From Planctomycetaceae bacterium (GTDB lineage: Bacteria > Planctomycetota > Planctomycetia > Pirellulales > Pirellulaceae): DNA of 22,355 nt. The position numbers and the translations under genes are program-made. Shown piece after piece: positions 15,295-22,355 of this stretch. The notes under the pieces were generated by a model, which saw only the letters and a program-made list of their open reading frames with translations, ran no database searches and was not told the origin of the DNA. Numbering within the stretch: position 1 is the first letter of the stretch; every line of letters begins with the position of its first letter. The DNA lies in contig SXHS01000329.1 of NCBI GenBank assembly GCA_005773145.1, forward strand, positions 1-22,355. Reading direction: 5' to 3'.

Positions 15295-15322
15295 TTGACG
15301 GTGCTCTGATAGGATGTGAAAT
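15295..15322 (+). promoter_or_regulatory. Possible promoter for the ABC exporter operon
   Basis: TTGACG (15295-15300, 5 of 6) and TGAAAT (15317-15322, 4 of 6) are separated by 16 bp. They lie about 100 nt before the first gene of the operon, in the gap shared with the divergent zinc-ribbon gene. The rest of the 268-nt gap shows nothing I can name. Confidence 0.35.
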
Positions 15323-15422
15323 ACCGGCACCGCCCCCGTTTGGCAACGGCTGGGGGGCGATGGGAGGACCCTGATGCCGTGCGCAGCAGTGAGGGTCCAG
15401 GATGCAGGGGGGGAGGTACGAC

Positions 15423-16373
15423 GTGTTGAATCGGGGGTTGACAGCACTGATCATCACGTATTGGGTTGCGTCCATGTTGTGGTTGTCCGTCACCAAGCTG
15501 ATTCCCGTGTTGCGGCCGGGCGATCGGCCGGTAGCGGGGGGCTGGTCTCAAGGTCCGAACCAACAGCCGCTCAAAGTCCGCTGGCAAGTGCTAATCCAAA
15601 ATCAGCTGGTGGGAACCGCCGTCAATGAAGTCACCACGCGTGACACGGGAGGCTGGCGGGTTCATAGCACGATCAGTTTTACGAAGTTGCCGATGGACCT
15701 GATTGTCTCCGAGTTACTGGGGGGCCTGGCGGCCGTGTTTCAGCCGGCATTGCTGGAGGCACATGGTCTGCCGCTCTCCCTACAGGTGGTAACTCGGATG
15801 GACTGCACGGCGACGGGCCAGATGGAGCGATTTCATGCACATGTGAGGGTGGACGACGTTGAGGATGCCGTGTCCCTGCGTGGTGTCATACAGAATGGCA
15901 AGTTGCAACTGCTAGTAACGGCCGCCGATCCAGCGGAGGGCGTGGTGGGGCGACGGATCGAGTTGTTTCGGCAGGAGTTGAGCTTGCCTCCCGAGGCCAT
16001 GTTGGCCGACTCGCTCGCGCCGGCCCCTCGATTGCAAAATCTGCACGTGGGCCAGGAATGGACGTTTCATGCCTATCGCCTGTTTCCGCCGACGCGTCCC
16101 CTTCGTCTGATGCGCGGAACGGTCTCGCGCGAGGAGCTTATCCTGTGGGATGGTCAGTTGGAGCCGGTGCGATTGGTGGAGCTATTTGACGAGGAAGGGA
16201 GTAGCATTAGCGTGGCGCGTCAGCCCACTTGTCGTTTGTGGGTACGCAAGGATGGCGAGGTGTTGCGACAACAAATGGCGCTAGGGGACTTGCGTTTTGA
16301 GTTTGTACGCATGCTCGACTTGCCGGTTGGGCAGGGCGTGGAAACCCAGGACGTGGAGACCGATGTGCCATGA
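15423..16373 (+). CDS. Membrane-anchored protein of unknown function, ABC operon
   Basis: The 316-residue product has one N-terminal membrane helix (about 5-27, ALIITYWVASMLWL) acting as an uncleaved anchor. A large beta-rich domain of about 285 residues follows, predicted to lie outside the cytoplasmic membrane. I recognise no catalytic motif. GTG 15423 was chosen because GGAGG (15412-15416) lies 6 nt upstream; ATG 15402 is in frame but sits before that site. Its stop overlaps the ATG of the ABC ATPase by 4 nt (ATGA), which indicates translational coupling. By position it may be an accessory or substrate-binding partner of the exporter. Confidence 0.75.
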   Translation: MLNRGLTALIITYWVASMLWLSVTKLIPVLRPGDRPVAGGWSQGPNQQPLKVRWQVLIQNQLVGTAVNEVTTRDTGGWRVHSTISFTKLPMDLIVSELLGGLAAVFQPALLEAHGLPLSLQVVTRMDCTATGQMERFHAHVRVDDVEDAVSLRGVIQNGKLQLLVTAADPAEGVVGRRIELFRQELSLPPEAMLADSLAPAPRLQNLHVGQEWTFHAYRLFPPTRPLRLMRGTVSREELILWDGQLEPVRLVELFDEEGSSISVARQPTCRLWVRKDGEVLRQQMALGDLRFEFVRMLDLPVGQGVETQDVETDVP

Positions 16374-17149
16374 TTGAGATGGATTGCGTGTCGCGCGTGT
16401 TTGGTCCGACCGTTGCCGTGCGCGATCTTTCGCTACGGGTCGTCCAAGGGGAAATCTTTGCGTTTCTGGGGCCGAATGGTGCCGGCAAGACCACCACGAT
16501 CAAGATGATGGTAGGGCTCCTGAGTCCCTCGTCTGGAAACATTTGCCTTGGCGGCTTCGATGTGGTCCGACAATCGCGCCAGGCAAAGGCTCGGATGGGA
16601 TACGTGCCCGACCAGCCTCAGCTGTATGACAAGCTGTCGGGCCGGGAGTTCTTGCAGTTTGTGGCCGATGTGCATGGCCTATCACCTGGCGACCTGCAGG
16701 AGAGCCTGGGCCGTTTGATGCGAGTGTTCGACCTGGGGCGCTTCTTAGATCAACTGACGGAGAGCTACTCGCATGGGATGAAGCAACGTCTGGCATTTGC
16801 GGCGGCCTTCTTGCATCGTCCCAGCATCGCGATTGTGGATGAACCGATGGTGGGCCTTGACCCACGTAGTGTTCGCCTGGTCAAGGATTTTTTACGTGAC
16901 CAAGCGGCCGCGGGTACCACCATCTTTATGTCCACGCATACTCTTTCGGTGGCAGAGGAAATGGCTGATCGAATCGGCGTGATCCACCAGGGTCGACTGC
17001 TGTTCCTGGGGACGCTCAATGAACTGCGACAGCGGATGTCGCAGAACGATTCGTCGTTGGAGCAGCTGTTTCTGCAGTTGACGGATGGTGACGAAGCGGC
17101 TCCGACCCCTGGGGAGTCACCCGCAGGAAAGAGTCGAGAAACGCCATGA
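16370..17149 (+). CDS. ABC transporter ATP-binding protein (ABC-2 exporter type)
   Basis: This is the cytoplasmic ATPase subunit, 259 residues. Walker A GPNGAGKTT spans 34-42. The signature is YSHGMKQR (133-140), the variant usual in drug/lipid-type ABC-2 exporters in place of LSGGQ. Walker B IAIVDE is 153-158, the D-loop GLD follows, and the switch His190 lies in STH. The C-terminus (about 235-259) is a polar Pro/Ser/Glu tail with no known role. Its ATG overlaps the preceding stop by 4 nt, and its stop overlaps the permease ATG by 4 nt, so the three genes form one coupled operon. The cargo cannot be inferred from sequence. Confidence 0.93.
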   Translation: MIEMDCVSRVFGPTVAVRDLSLRVVQGEIFAFLGPNGAGKTTTIKMMVGLLSPSSGNICLGGFDVVRQSRQAKARMGYVPDQPQLYDKLSGREFLQFVADVHGLSPGDLQESLGRLMRVFDLGRFLDQLTESYSHGMKQRLAFAAAFLHRPSIAIVDEPMVGLDPRSVRLVKDFLRDQAAAGTTIFMSTHTLSVAEEMADRIGVIHQGRLLFLGTLNELRQRMSQNDSSLEQLFLQLTDGDEAAPTPGESPAGKSRETP

Positions 17150-18939
17150 TCGCCGCCGCATCGAACGAGCGACCGCTGTTGACGCATTCCCAGGAATCCC
17201 GACTGTTCTGGGGGCTGCGCCGGCGCATCCTGCACCGCCTGGTCGCGCAAGCCTTGGCCACGGCCCGATTTCGCCTGTTGGTGGTGATCTGTCTCACCGT
17301 GCTCTTTTGGGGGAGCATGTTTCTGATTTTTCTGAGTGGATTTCAGGAAATGGTCGCAGCGATTTCTCACGCGACCATGCGTTTTCAGATCGTGCAGACG
17401 ATCAACAACATCTTCTTTCTTTCGATGCTGGTCATGCTGGCCGTCTCGTCGGCCATTATTCTCTATAGCAACCTGTATCGCAATGACGAGGTCACCTTTC
17501 TGTTGACGCAACCGGTCCGACCGCAGCGCATTGTCGTGTATAAATTCGAGGAGGCCGTCTTATTTAGCGGTTGGGGGTTCTTACTGTTGGGCAGCCCGAT
17601 GCTGATCGCCTACGGTCTGGTTGCTGAATCCCCTTGGTACTATTACGTATTGCTGCTGCCCTTCATGATGGCCTTCGTCGCGATTCCTGCCGCGTGCGGG
17701 GCCGTCGTGTGTATGCTGGTCGTACGGTTTCTGCCGGCCGTGCGCGTGCAGACGTTCGTCGTCGTGGCGGGACTGGCCGTGCTATTAGGTCTCTTGCTGG
17801 TACGGGCTCTCTGCGGCGAAACGTCATACGAATTGATGACGCCCCAGTGGATTCAGGAGATCCTGCAGCGGCTTCGCTTCGGGGAGCAGCGTTTACTACC
17901 CAGTTGGTGGCTGGCAACAGGACTATTGGAGGCTGCGCATCCGCATTCACCGGGGAGTACACCCAGCGGAGTGCCAGCGTGGCATGAGAGCATTGGATTT
18001 CTTTCGGTGCTTACCTCGAACGCCCTCCTCTCTTATTTGGCCGTGAGTTGGGTGGGGCGATGGGTGTTTGTGCCCGGCTATAGCCGCTTGTCGCAATTGG
18101 AAGTGCCCCAGCGGCGCGGCGGTTCGTCGTGGCTGGATGCCGGGTTGAGGGGCCTGACCCGCTGGCTGCCGCACCCCATGCCCTTGTTGCTGGCCAAGGA
18201 CATGCGCCTGTTCCGACGGGATCCAGTGCAATGGCTGCAATTCCTGATTTTTTTTGGCCTGCTGGGTTTCTGCTTTCTAAATCTTCGGCGATTCCACTAT
18301 GGCGATGGCATGACCCAATGGATGACCATGATTGGCTTTTTGCACCTAGCCATGGTGGGGTTGATCCTATCGACCTTCACGACGCGATTTATTTTTCCCA
18401 TGATTAGTCTGGAAGGTCGGCGTTTTTGGATCTTGGGAACTCTGCCGGTCAGCCGACGAGACATACTCTGGAGCAAATTTCTGTTTGCTTGCATGGTGTC
18501 CCTGGTCCCCTGTTCGGTTTTGATCTTGTTAGGGGATTTGGCATGGCAGATTGCCCAGCGAACGCCTTTGTTGGCCGTTGTGCACCAAGTCAGTTGCCTG
18601 GTCCTCTGCATCGGCTTGTGTGCCATTGCCGTCGGCTTGGGGGCGTTATTGCCCAATCTGCGCGAAACCTCCCCGTCAAAGATTGCGGCCGGTTTTGGCG
18701 GTACGTTGAACCTTGTCCTGAGCGCGATGTACATCCTGGCCACCGTCGGGCTCGTGGCCGTTCCATGTTATGCCGGTTTCGATCGCGCCTGGGAAGACAT
18801 GAGTCGCCAATGGCCGATCGCCGACGCGCAGTCATTAAGACTCATGTCCGGTCTGCTCGCGAGCTTGATCTTAGGCGCCACCGTGACATACCTCTCCCTG
18901 CGGATGGGATTTCGCGCCTTTGAGAAATTGGAAGTTTAA
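17146..18939 (+). CDS. ABC-2 type permease, probable two-half fusion (597 aa)
   Basis: This is an integral membrane protein with roughly twelve hydrophobic segments, about twice the number in a standard six-helix ABC-2 permease. Two related short motifs suggest a duplication: LLTQPVRPQRIVVYKFEE (about 119-135) and LGTLPVSRRDILWSKFL (about 430-446). Both have the pattern L-PV-R-I-(x)n-K and both follow helices near the end of a membrane pair. A cytoplasmic loop around 320-350 separates the halves. The ATG overlaps the ATPase stop by 4 nt. With that ATPase it would form an exporter in which one polypeptide supplies both membrane halves. The stop codon ends 1 nt before the stop of the opposing glycosyltransferase gene. 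Confidence 0.85.
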   Translation: MIAAASNERPLLTHSQESRLFWGLRRRILHRLVAQALATARFRLLVVICLTVLFWGSMFLIFLSGFQEMVAAISHATMRFQIVQTINNIFFLSMLVMLAVSSAIILYSNLYRNDEVTFLLTQPVRPQRIVVYKFEEAVLFSGWGFLLLGSPMLIAYGLVAESPWYYYVLLLPFMMAFVAIPAACGAVVCMLVVRFLPAVRVQTFVVVAGLAVLLGLLLVRALCGETSYELMTPQWIQEILQRLRFGEQRLLPSWWLATGLLEAAHPHSPGSTPSGVPAWHESIGFLSVLTSNALLSYLAVSWVGRWVFVPGYSRLSQLEVPQRRGGSSWLDAGLRGLTRWLPHPMPLLLAKDMRLFRRDPVQWLQFLIFFGLLGFCFLNLRRFHYGDGMTQWMTMIGFLHLAMVGLILSTFTTRFIFPMISLEGRRFWILGTLPVSRRDILWSKFLFACMVSLVPCSVLILLGDLAWQIAQRTPLLAVVHQVSCLVLCIGLCAIAVGLGALLPNLRETSPSKIAAGFGGTLNLVLSAMYILATVGLVAVPCYAGFDRAWEDMSRQWPIADAQSLRLMSGLLASLILGATVTYLSLRMGFRAFEKLEV

Positions 18940-18940
18940 C

Positions 18941-20296
18941 CTAACGAATCCAGCCACATTCCCATGCGACGCGATAGATCCAGGGGTGTGTCCACGGGTT
19001 CGACATGGGAACGCTGGCGGAAAAAACCGATGCCGCCAGTAGTATCAGGGCCAAACATCGGCCCCACACGCGTTGTTCGAGGCGTTGCAGGGCAGGGAGC
19101 ATGCTCAGCAGCCACGGCCCGATGAGCCAAAATGCCCAGCGGAAACCACTACACACGCCGCCATAATTGCGGTCGGCAGTCGGTCTAAGCATGACGTAGA
19201 AAGTCAGACAAGCCAATGTCAACAACGTAGTGGCCCAACGCCAACGACGCTCGGTGCGGTCTTGAGTGATCAACAGCACGGTCCCTGCCAGACTGAGTGC
19301 CCACATAGGTGTCAACGACAGGATCCCATGATGCCCCAGCAAGACATGAAATCCATAGCGTGCCCTGGATGGTTCCCCGCGGTCCACTCCCGCCAACTTG
19401 GATGGGTCGAACCAATAGCTGCCAGGGTAGTCGTACCAACCGCCGACCGTGTGACGCTGCGCGTAGGCGGGTTGCCACGTATCATGTACGACATAGTTCG
19501 CTCCGAAATAGGCCCCGATCACTAGGAGTGCCGGGAGTCCGAAGCCAAAGACCGTTCGTAGCGGTTGTTGCCCTGCCAAAAAGCATGCGGTCAAGACCAA
19601 CAGGCCCAACGCAGGTAACTCAAGGGCCGCCGCAAGCGCAGCGGATAGGCCTGCGATTCCGAATCGCCAAAGTGGCCCGCCCCCCCTTCGCAAGATGCGG
19701 TCCGTGGCGTCCATGGCGATTAATGTGCAACATGCCGCCGGAAGGTGATTGTTCAACGTGACCACGAATGTGGTCAAGAAAGTGCCCCAGGTAGCGCCTG
19801 CCATCACGAAGATTCGGCTCCAGTCCCCCAAGGTCGCTTCTTCCAGTTTCTTGGCGATCAGAACAAAGACGATCGTAAGCGGCACAAGATTGCACACCAC
19901 CAGTAGCATTCGGACTGCCAGGAACGGCTGGGTCAGCAAACTGATCCCAGCGACGCGGTGAAGCACCCAGTACGGGGCGGCCACCAGAATCGACATAAAC
20001 GGCGGCTTGCTGGAGTAATAGTGGGGGACGCCATCTCGGCCTGGGTGGCGCACCTTGTCGATGGTGTTCCAGCCCGGTCGCTGCATGATCTCGTCGATCT
20101 CGAACGTGCCGGTATCGACCCAGGCCGCGACAGTGGCCCAGCGGCTGCGGTCGTTGGCACTCAGGAACGGTGACTTGCCGTCTCGCGAAGACACGTTGGC
20201 GATGCGTCCCAAGTGCGTGCTAAACGATGCCACGATGAGAATCGCGTAGATCGAATAACGCATCTTGGGCGATATCGTAGCTTGACTAGGATCCAT
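18941..20296 (-). CDS. Polytopic GT-C-like glycosyltransferase or membrane protein
   Basis: The 451-residue protein has about ten membrane segments. After the first helix comes a polar loop with SANDRSRWATV (acidic residue in the early loop), then WVDTGTFEIDEI and a YYSSKPP segment. This is the arrangement of GT-C enzymes that use polyprenyl-phosphate sugars on the outer face of the membrane. The catalytic role of the loop Asp is an inference. ATG 20296 is preferred because TGAGG lies 6 nt upstream and it overlaps the GT2 stop by 11 nt, consistent with coupling; ATG 20329 is the longer alternative. It is the last gene of the minus-strand operon. It could instead be a membrane protein with another function. 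Confidence 0.7.
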   Translation of the reverse strand: MDPSQATISPKMRYSIYAILIVASFSTHLGRIANVSSRDGKSPFLSANDRSRWATVAAWVDTGTFEIDEIMQRPGWNTIDKVRHPGRDGVPHYYSSKPPFMSILVAAPYWVLHRVAGISLLTQPFLAVRMLLVVCNLVPLTIVFVLIAKKLEEATLGDWSRIFVMAGATWGTFLTTFVVTLNNHLPAACCTLIAMDATDRILRRGGGPLWRFGIAGLSAALAAALELPALGLLVLTACFLAGQQPLRTVFGFGLPALLVIGAYFGANYVVHDTWQPAYAQRHTVGGWYDYPGSYWFDPSKLAGVDRGEPSRARYGFHVLLGHHGILSLTPMWALSLAGTVLLITQDRTERRWRWATTLLTLACLTFYVMLRPTADRNYGGVCSGFRWAFWLIGPWLLSMLPALQRLEQRVWGRCLALILLAASVFSASVPMSNPWTHPWIYRVAWECGWIR

Positions 20297-21290
20297 CGGT
20301 GGCCTCAATGGTCGATGACTGTGCTCCATCGTCCCCGACGCATTCAGCGATCGAATATGAGCTGATATCCGGTCGCATTAGCGAAGTGAACAATTCCGCC
20401 AGCATGCCCATGCCCATGAATTGGGCCCCCAGCAGTAACGACACGAGGGCATAGTAGAACAGGGCTCGTGTATGCAGATGAACATCATCTTCCACCATGC
20501 CATTAAGGCGGGAACTGATCCACAACCAAGCGAGGTATACGGAGCCGAGCGTGCCAGCCAGGAATCCGAGTAGTCCCAGCCCGCCCAACACGTGTTGCGG
20601 CCGCTGGCCGTATCCCGTCACGTACTTCACACTCACCAGATCCAAAAATCCCTTGACGATGCGTTCCCATCCGTATTTGGATTGACCGTGTTGTCGTGAC
20701 CGATGTTGGACAACTAATTCTCCGACTCGCCAGCCCCGCGCGGCCGCCAGAACAGGGACGAATCGATGCAGCTCTCCGTACAGTCGTACCTCGCGAAAAA
20801 TCTCGCCACGGTAGCATTTGAAGCCACAATTGTGGTCGTGCAGCGAGACGCCCGTGGTGCGACTGACCATCCAATTGAAAACGCGTGAGGGGAGCACTTT
20901 GTGCCAGGGATCATGCCGTACCTGCTTCCAGCCACTCACAACGTCTAAGTGGTCCATGGCCTCGAGAAATCGCGGAATCTCGCGAGGGTCGTCCTGCAAG
21001 TCGGCATCCAACGTCATGACGCAGTCCCCGTTGGATCGGGCAAAACCCGCCTGCAAGGCGGCCGCTTTGCCGAAATTGCGGCGAAAGCGGATGCCTCGCA
21101 CGCGATGATCCGTGCGCGACAGTTGCTGTATTACTTGCCACGAAGTATCGCTGGAGCCATCATCGACAAAGATCACTTCAGCGACGAGCCCCTCTCGCTC
21201 GACCACGGACATGATCTCCCCCAGCAGTATTGCCAAACTACTGGCCTCGTTCAGCACGGGGATCACAATCGATAGCATGCTCGGGGTCAT
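20286..21290 (-). CDS. GT2 glycosyltransferase, DPM1/GtrB-like
   Basis: This is a 334-residue family-2 glycosyltransferase predicted to move a sugar from a nucleotide donor to polyprenyl phosphate at the inner face of the membrane. Motifs are VDDGSSD at 42-48 (nucleotide binding), DADLQDDP at 95-102 (metal-binding DxD region), and QHGQSKYG at about 200-207, which is typical of the dolichol-phosphate mannosyltransferase/GtrB/ArnC group. Two C-terminal membrane helices (about 235-258 and 276-300) match the bacterial polyprenyl-phosphate enzymes. A 34-residue acidic tail follows the second helix. The ATG overlaps the upstream YbhN-type gene stop by 4 nt. The sugar is not readable from sequence. 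Confidence 0.9.
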   Translation of the reverse strand: MTPSMLSIVIPVLNEASSLAILLGEIMSVVEREGLVAEVIFVDDGSSDTSWQVIQQLSRTDHRVRGIRFRRNFGKAAALQAGFARSNGDCVMTLDADLQDDPREIPRFLEAMDHLDVVSGWKQVRHDPWHKVLPSRVFNWMVSRTTGVSLHDHNCGFKCYRGEIFREVRLYGELHRFVPVLAAARGWRVGELVVQHRSRQHGQSKYGWERIVKGFLDLVSVKYVTGYGQRPQHVLGGLGLLGFLAGTLGSVYLAWLWISSRLNGMVEDDVHLHTRALFYYALVSLLLGAQFMGMGMLAELFTSLMRPDISSYSIAECVGDDGAQSSTIEATDGS

Positions 21291-22279
21291 AGCGGAATAT
21301 CAGCTGGGGGACGCGTTCGTATCGCAGGATACAGGATAGCCGAAATGACAACTTCAGTCACCAGTGTTATGACTCGGTGGACCAGCATCGCAAGAAAGGC
21401 GGTAACCTCCCCTAGGTTGGGTGTTAAGAGCCAGTGAACGACGAGATCTCGTGCACCAAAACCCCCCGGAAGCATCGACACGAACCCGGCAACCACCGCC
21501 AGGCAATTGGCACTTGTCATATTGCCTAGCGAACGCCAATTCAAGGCCACCTCGGTTCCAGGAATGGCGCACACGGTGGCCCAGAGACTGGCCCCCATGA
21601 ACAGCCAACCAGCGATTCCCAACAGCCAGCCCTGAATGATCAAGCGAGTGGATAGTCCACGCAACGCGACTTGAACTCCTGATTCGGCTCGATGTACCTG
21701 CATCAGCCAAATCACTCGTCGAAAAACGATTGGTATCGAGGGAATGAATGTGACCAGTAGGCACGCCAGGGACAACCATCGTAGCCAGTCTCCCGAGGTT
21801 TTGTCCAACAGCAATAGAAGGCCTGCCAGAAACGAGCCGCTCGCCATCATCGTTAACGTCTCGACCAATATGCTGACGGCCGCCAGTGTGCGGTTGACCT
21901 CGGCACCCCGCCGCACCAATTCAGTTCGCAACACGAGGACCATGACCTTACCAGGTACGTACTTGCCCAAGTTGCCAATGTAATACGCACGCAACGCGGC
22001 GGCGACACTCGGTCGCTGGCCGAAGGCTCGCATTGTAATCCACCAAAAGTAGCCCAGTGGCAGCATACCCACGCCGTATAAGAGGGCGGAGAGTAACAGC
22101 CAGCGCCAATCCAAACGCCCCACGTCAAGGGGTTGTTGTGCCCATTGGTCGCTCATCTTCCAGAATGTGCCGACAATGCCCAAGAGCACGATGCCGGCGA
22201 TCGCCCAACGGGCCATCAGCATCAGACGCGCGGATCGACTTGTTTCCGTCTTCACGGGCACTGGTGGCGAAACTGTCAA
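21287..22279 (-). CDS. YbhN/AglD-type flippase-like membrane protein
   Basis: This 330-residue protein belongs to the lysylphosphatidylglycerol-synthase transmembrane/UPF0104 family. It has about eight membrane helices. Family features include YYIGNLGKYVPGKV near residues 94-107 and SMLPGGFGARD near 268-278. Members fused or linked to GT2 enzymes, such as archaeal AglD, take part in polyprenyl-phosphate sugar pathways; a flippase role is commonly proposed but not settled. There is no catalytic MprF aminoacyl-transfer domain. The start is uncertain: TTG 22279 gives the longest form and GTG codons at 22261 and 22255 are alternatives. It is the first visible gene of the three-gene minus-strand operon; its promoter may lie at or beyond the window end. 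Confidence 0.82.
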   Translation of the reverse strand: MTVSPPVPVKTETSRSARLMLMARWAIAGIVLLGIVGTFWKMSDQWAQQPLDVGRLDWRWLLLSALLYGVGMLPLGYFWWITMRAFGQRPSVAAALRAYYIGNLGKYVPGKVMVLVLRTELVRRGAEVNRTLAAVSILVETLTMMASGSFLAGLLLLLDKTSGDWLRWLSLACLLVTFIPSIPIVFRRVIWLMQVHRAESGVQVALRGLSTRLIIQGWLLGIAGWLFMGASLWATVCAIPGTEVALNWRSLGNMTSANCLAVVAGFVSMLPGGFGARDLVVHWLLTPNLGEVTAFLAMLVHRVITLVTEVVISAILYPAIRTRPPADIPL

Positions 22280-22355
22280 TTAATAGGACCCCGGTTCCGA
22301 TTTGGCGTTCGCGTGCCGCAAATTTACGGTAGGCAACGCTCCGTTCGCAACCCCA
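22280..22355. other. Window-edge gap, nothing recognised
   Basis: These 76 bases upstream of the minus-strand operon show no gene and no convincing promoter boxes. The motif GCGAACG occurs twice on the minus strand here. Any upstream gene is outside the window. Confidence 0.4.

Noticed and set aside
15402..15422. ATG 15402 as the start of the membrane-anchored protein
   Set aside because: The GGAGG ribosome site lies after this ATG and 6 nt before GTG 15423, so the later start fits better.

Overview
The window looks like a chromosomal stretch of a GC-rich planctomycete or a close relative. The lineage call is an inference. It rests on a secreted serine protease ending in a PEP-CTERM sorting tail, a tiny CxxC zinc-ribbon protein, an ABC-2 exporter operon with a membrane-anchored partner, and a polytopic glycosyltransferase-like protein carrying an SANDRSRW loop. 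No rRNA, tRNA, CRISPR array, insertion sequence or integrase was recognised.

Layout. Bases 169-2181 hold a small amphipathic lipoprotein-like protein closed by a strong terminator, then an AAA+ ATPase. The ATPase converges (19 nt overlap) on a trypsin-like PEP-CTERM protease, 2163-3311 minus. Between the protease and the next operon lies a compact control region with two back-to-back sigma70-type promoters at about 3402-3461, a 14-bp direct repeat, and a leader of about 410 nt containing one possible short ORF. The rightward promoter leads to the centrepiece: a free-standing acyl carrier protein (3879-4184) and a 2631-residue megasynthase (4265-12160). Its domain order is KS-AT-DH-(structural KR)-ER-KR-ACP followed by a fused PLP-dependent alpha-oxoamine synthase (AOS).

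Then come a secreted glutathione peroxidase whose reading frame is broken at a run of ten C, an unknown 192-residue protein, and EPSP synthase (aroA). A minus-strand zinc-ribbon protein (14945-15154) faces aroA. A tightly coupled exporter operon follows (15423-18939): a membrane-anchored unknown, an ABC ATPase, and a large ABC-2 permease that looks internally duplicated. The right end is a minus-strand operon (22279 to 18941): a YbhN/AglD-type membrane protein, a DPM1/GtrB-like GT2 glycosyltransferase, and a GT-C-like membrane protein.

How the genes may work together (inference). The megasynthase has every domain needed to build a fully reduced acyl chain. It would release the chain by decarboxylative condensation with an amino acid, giving an alpha-amino ketone, which is the chemistry that starts sphingoid-base synthesis. 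The separate ACP resembles carriers that receive a fatty-acyl starter. The ABC operon and the glycosylation operon could export or decorate a lipid, but nothing in the sequence ties them to the PKS beyond proximity. The PKS-AOS locus is the best candidate for a little-described system.
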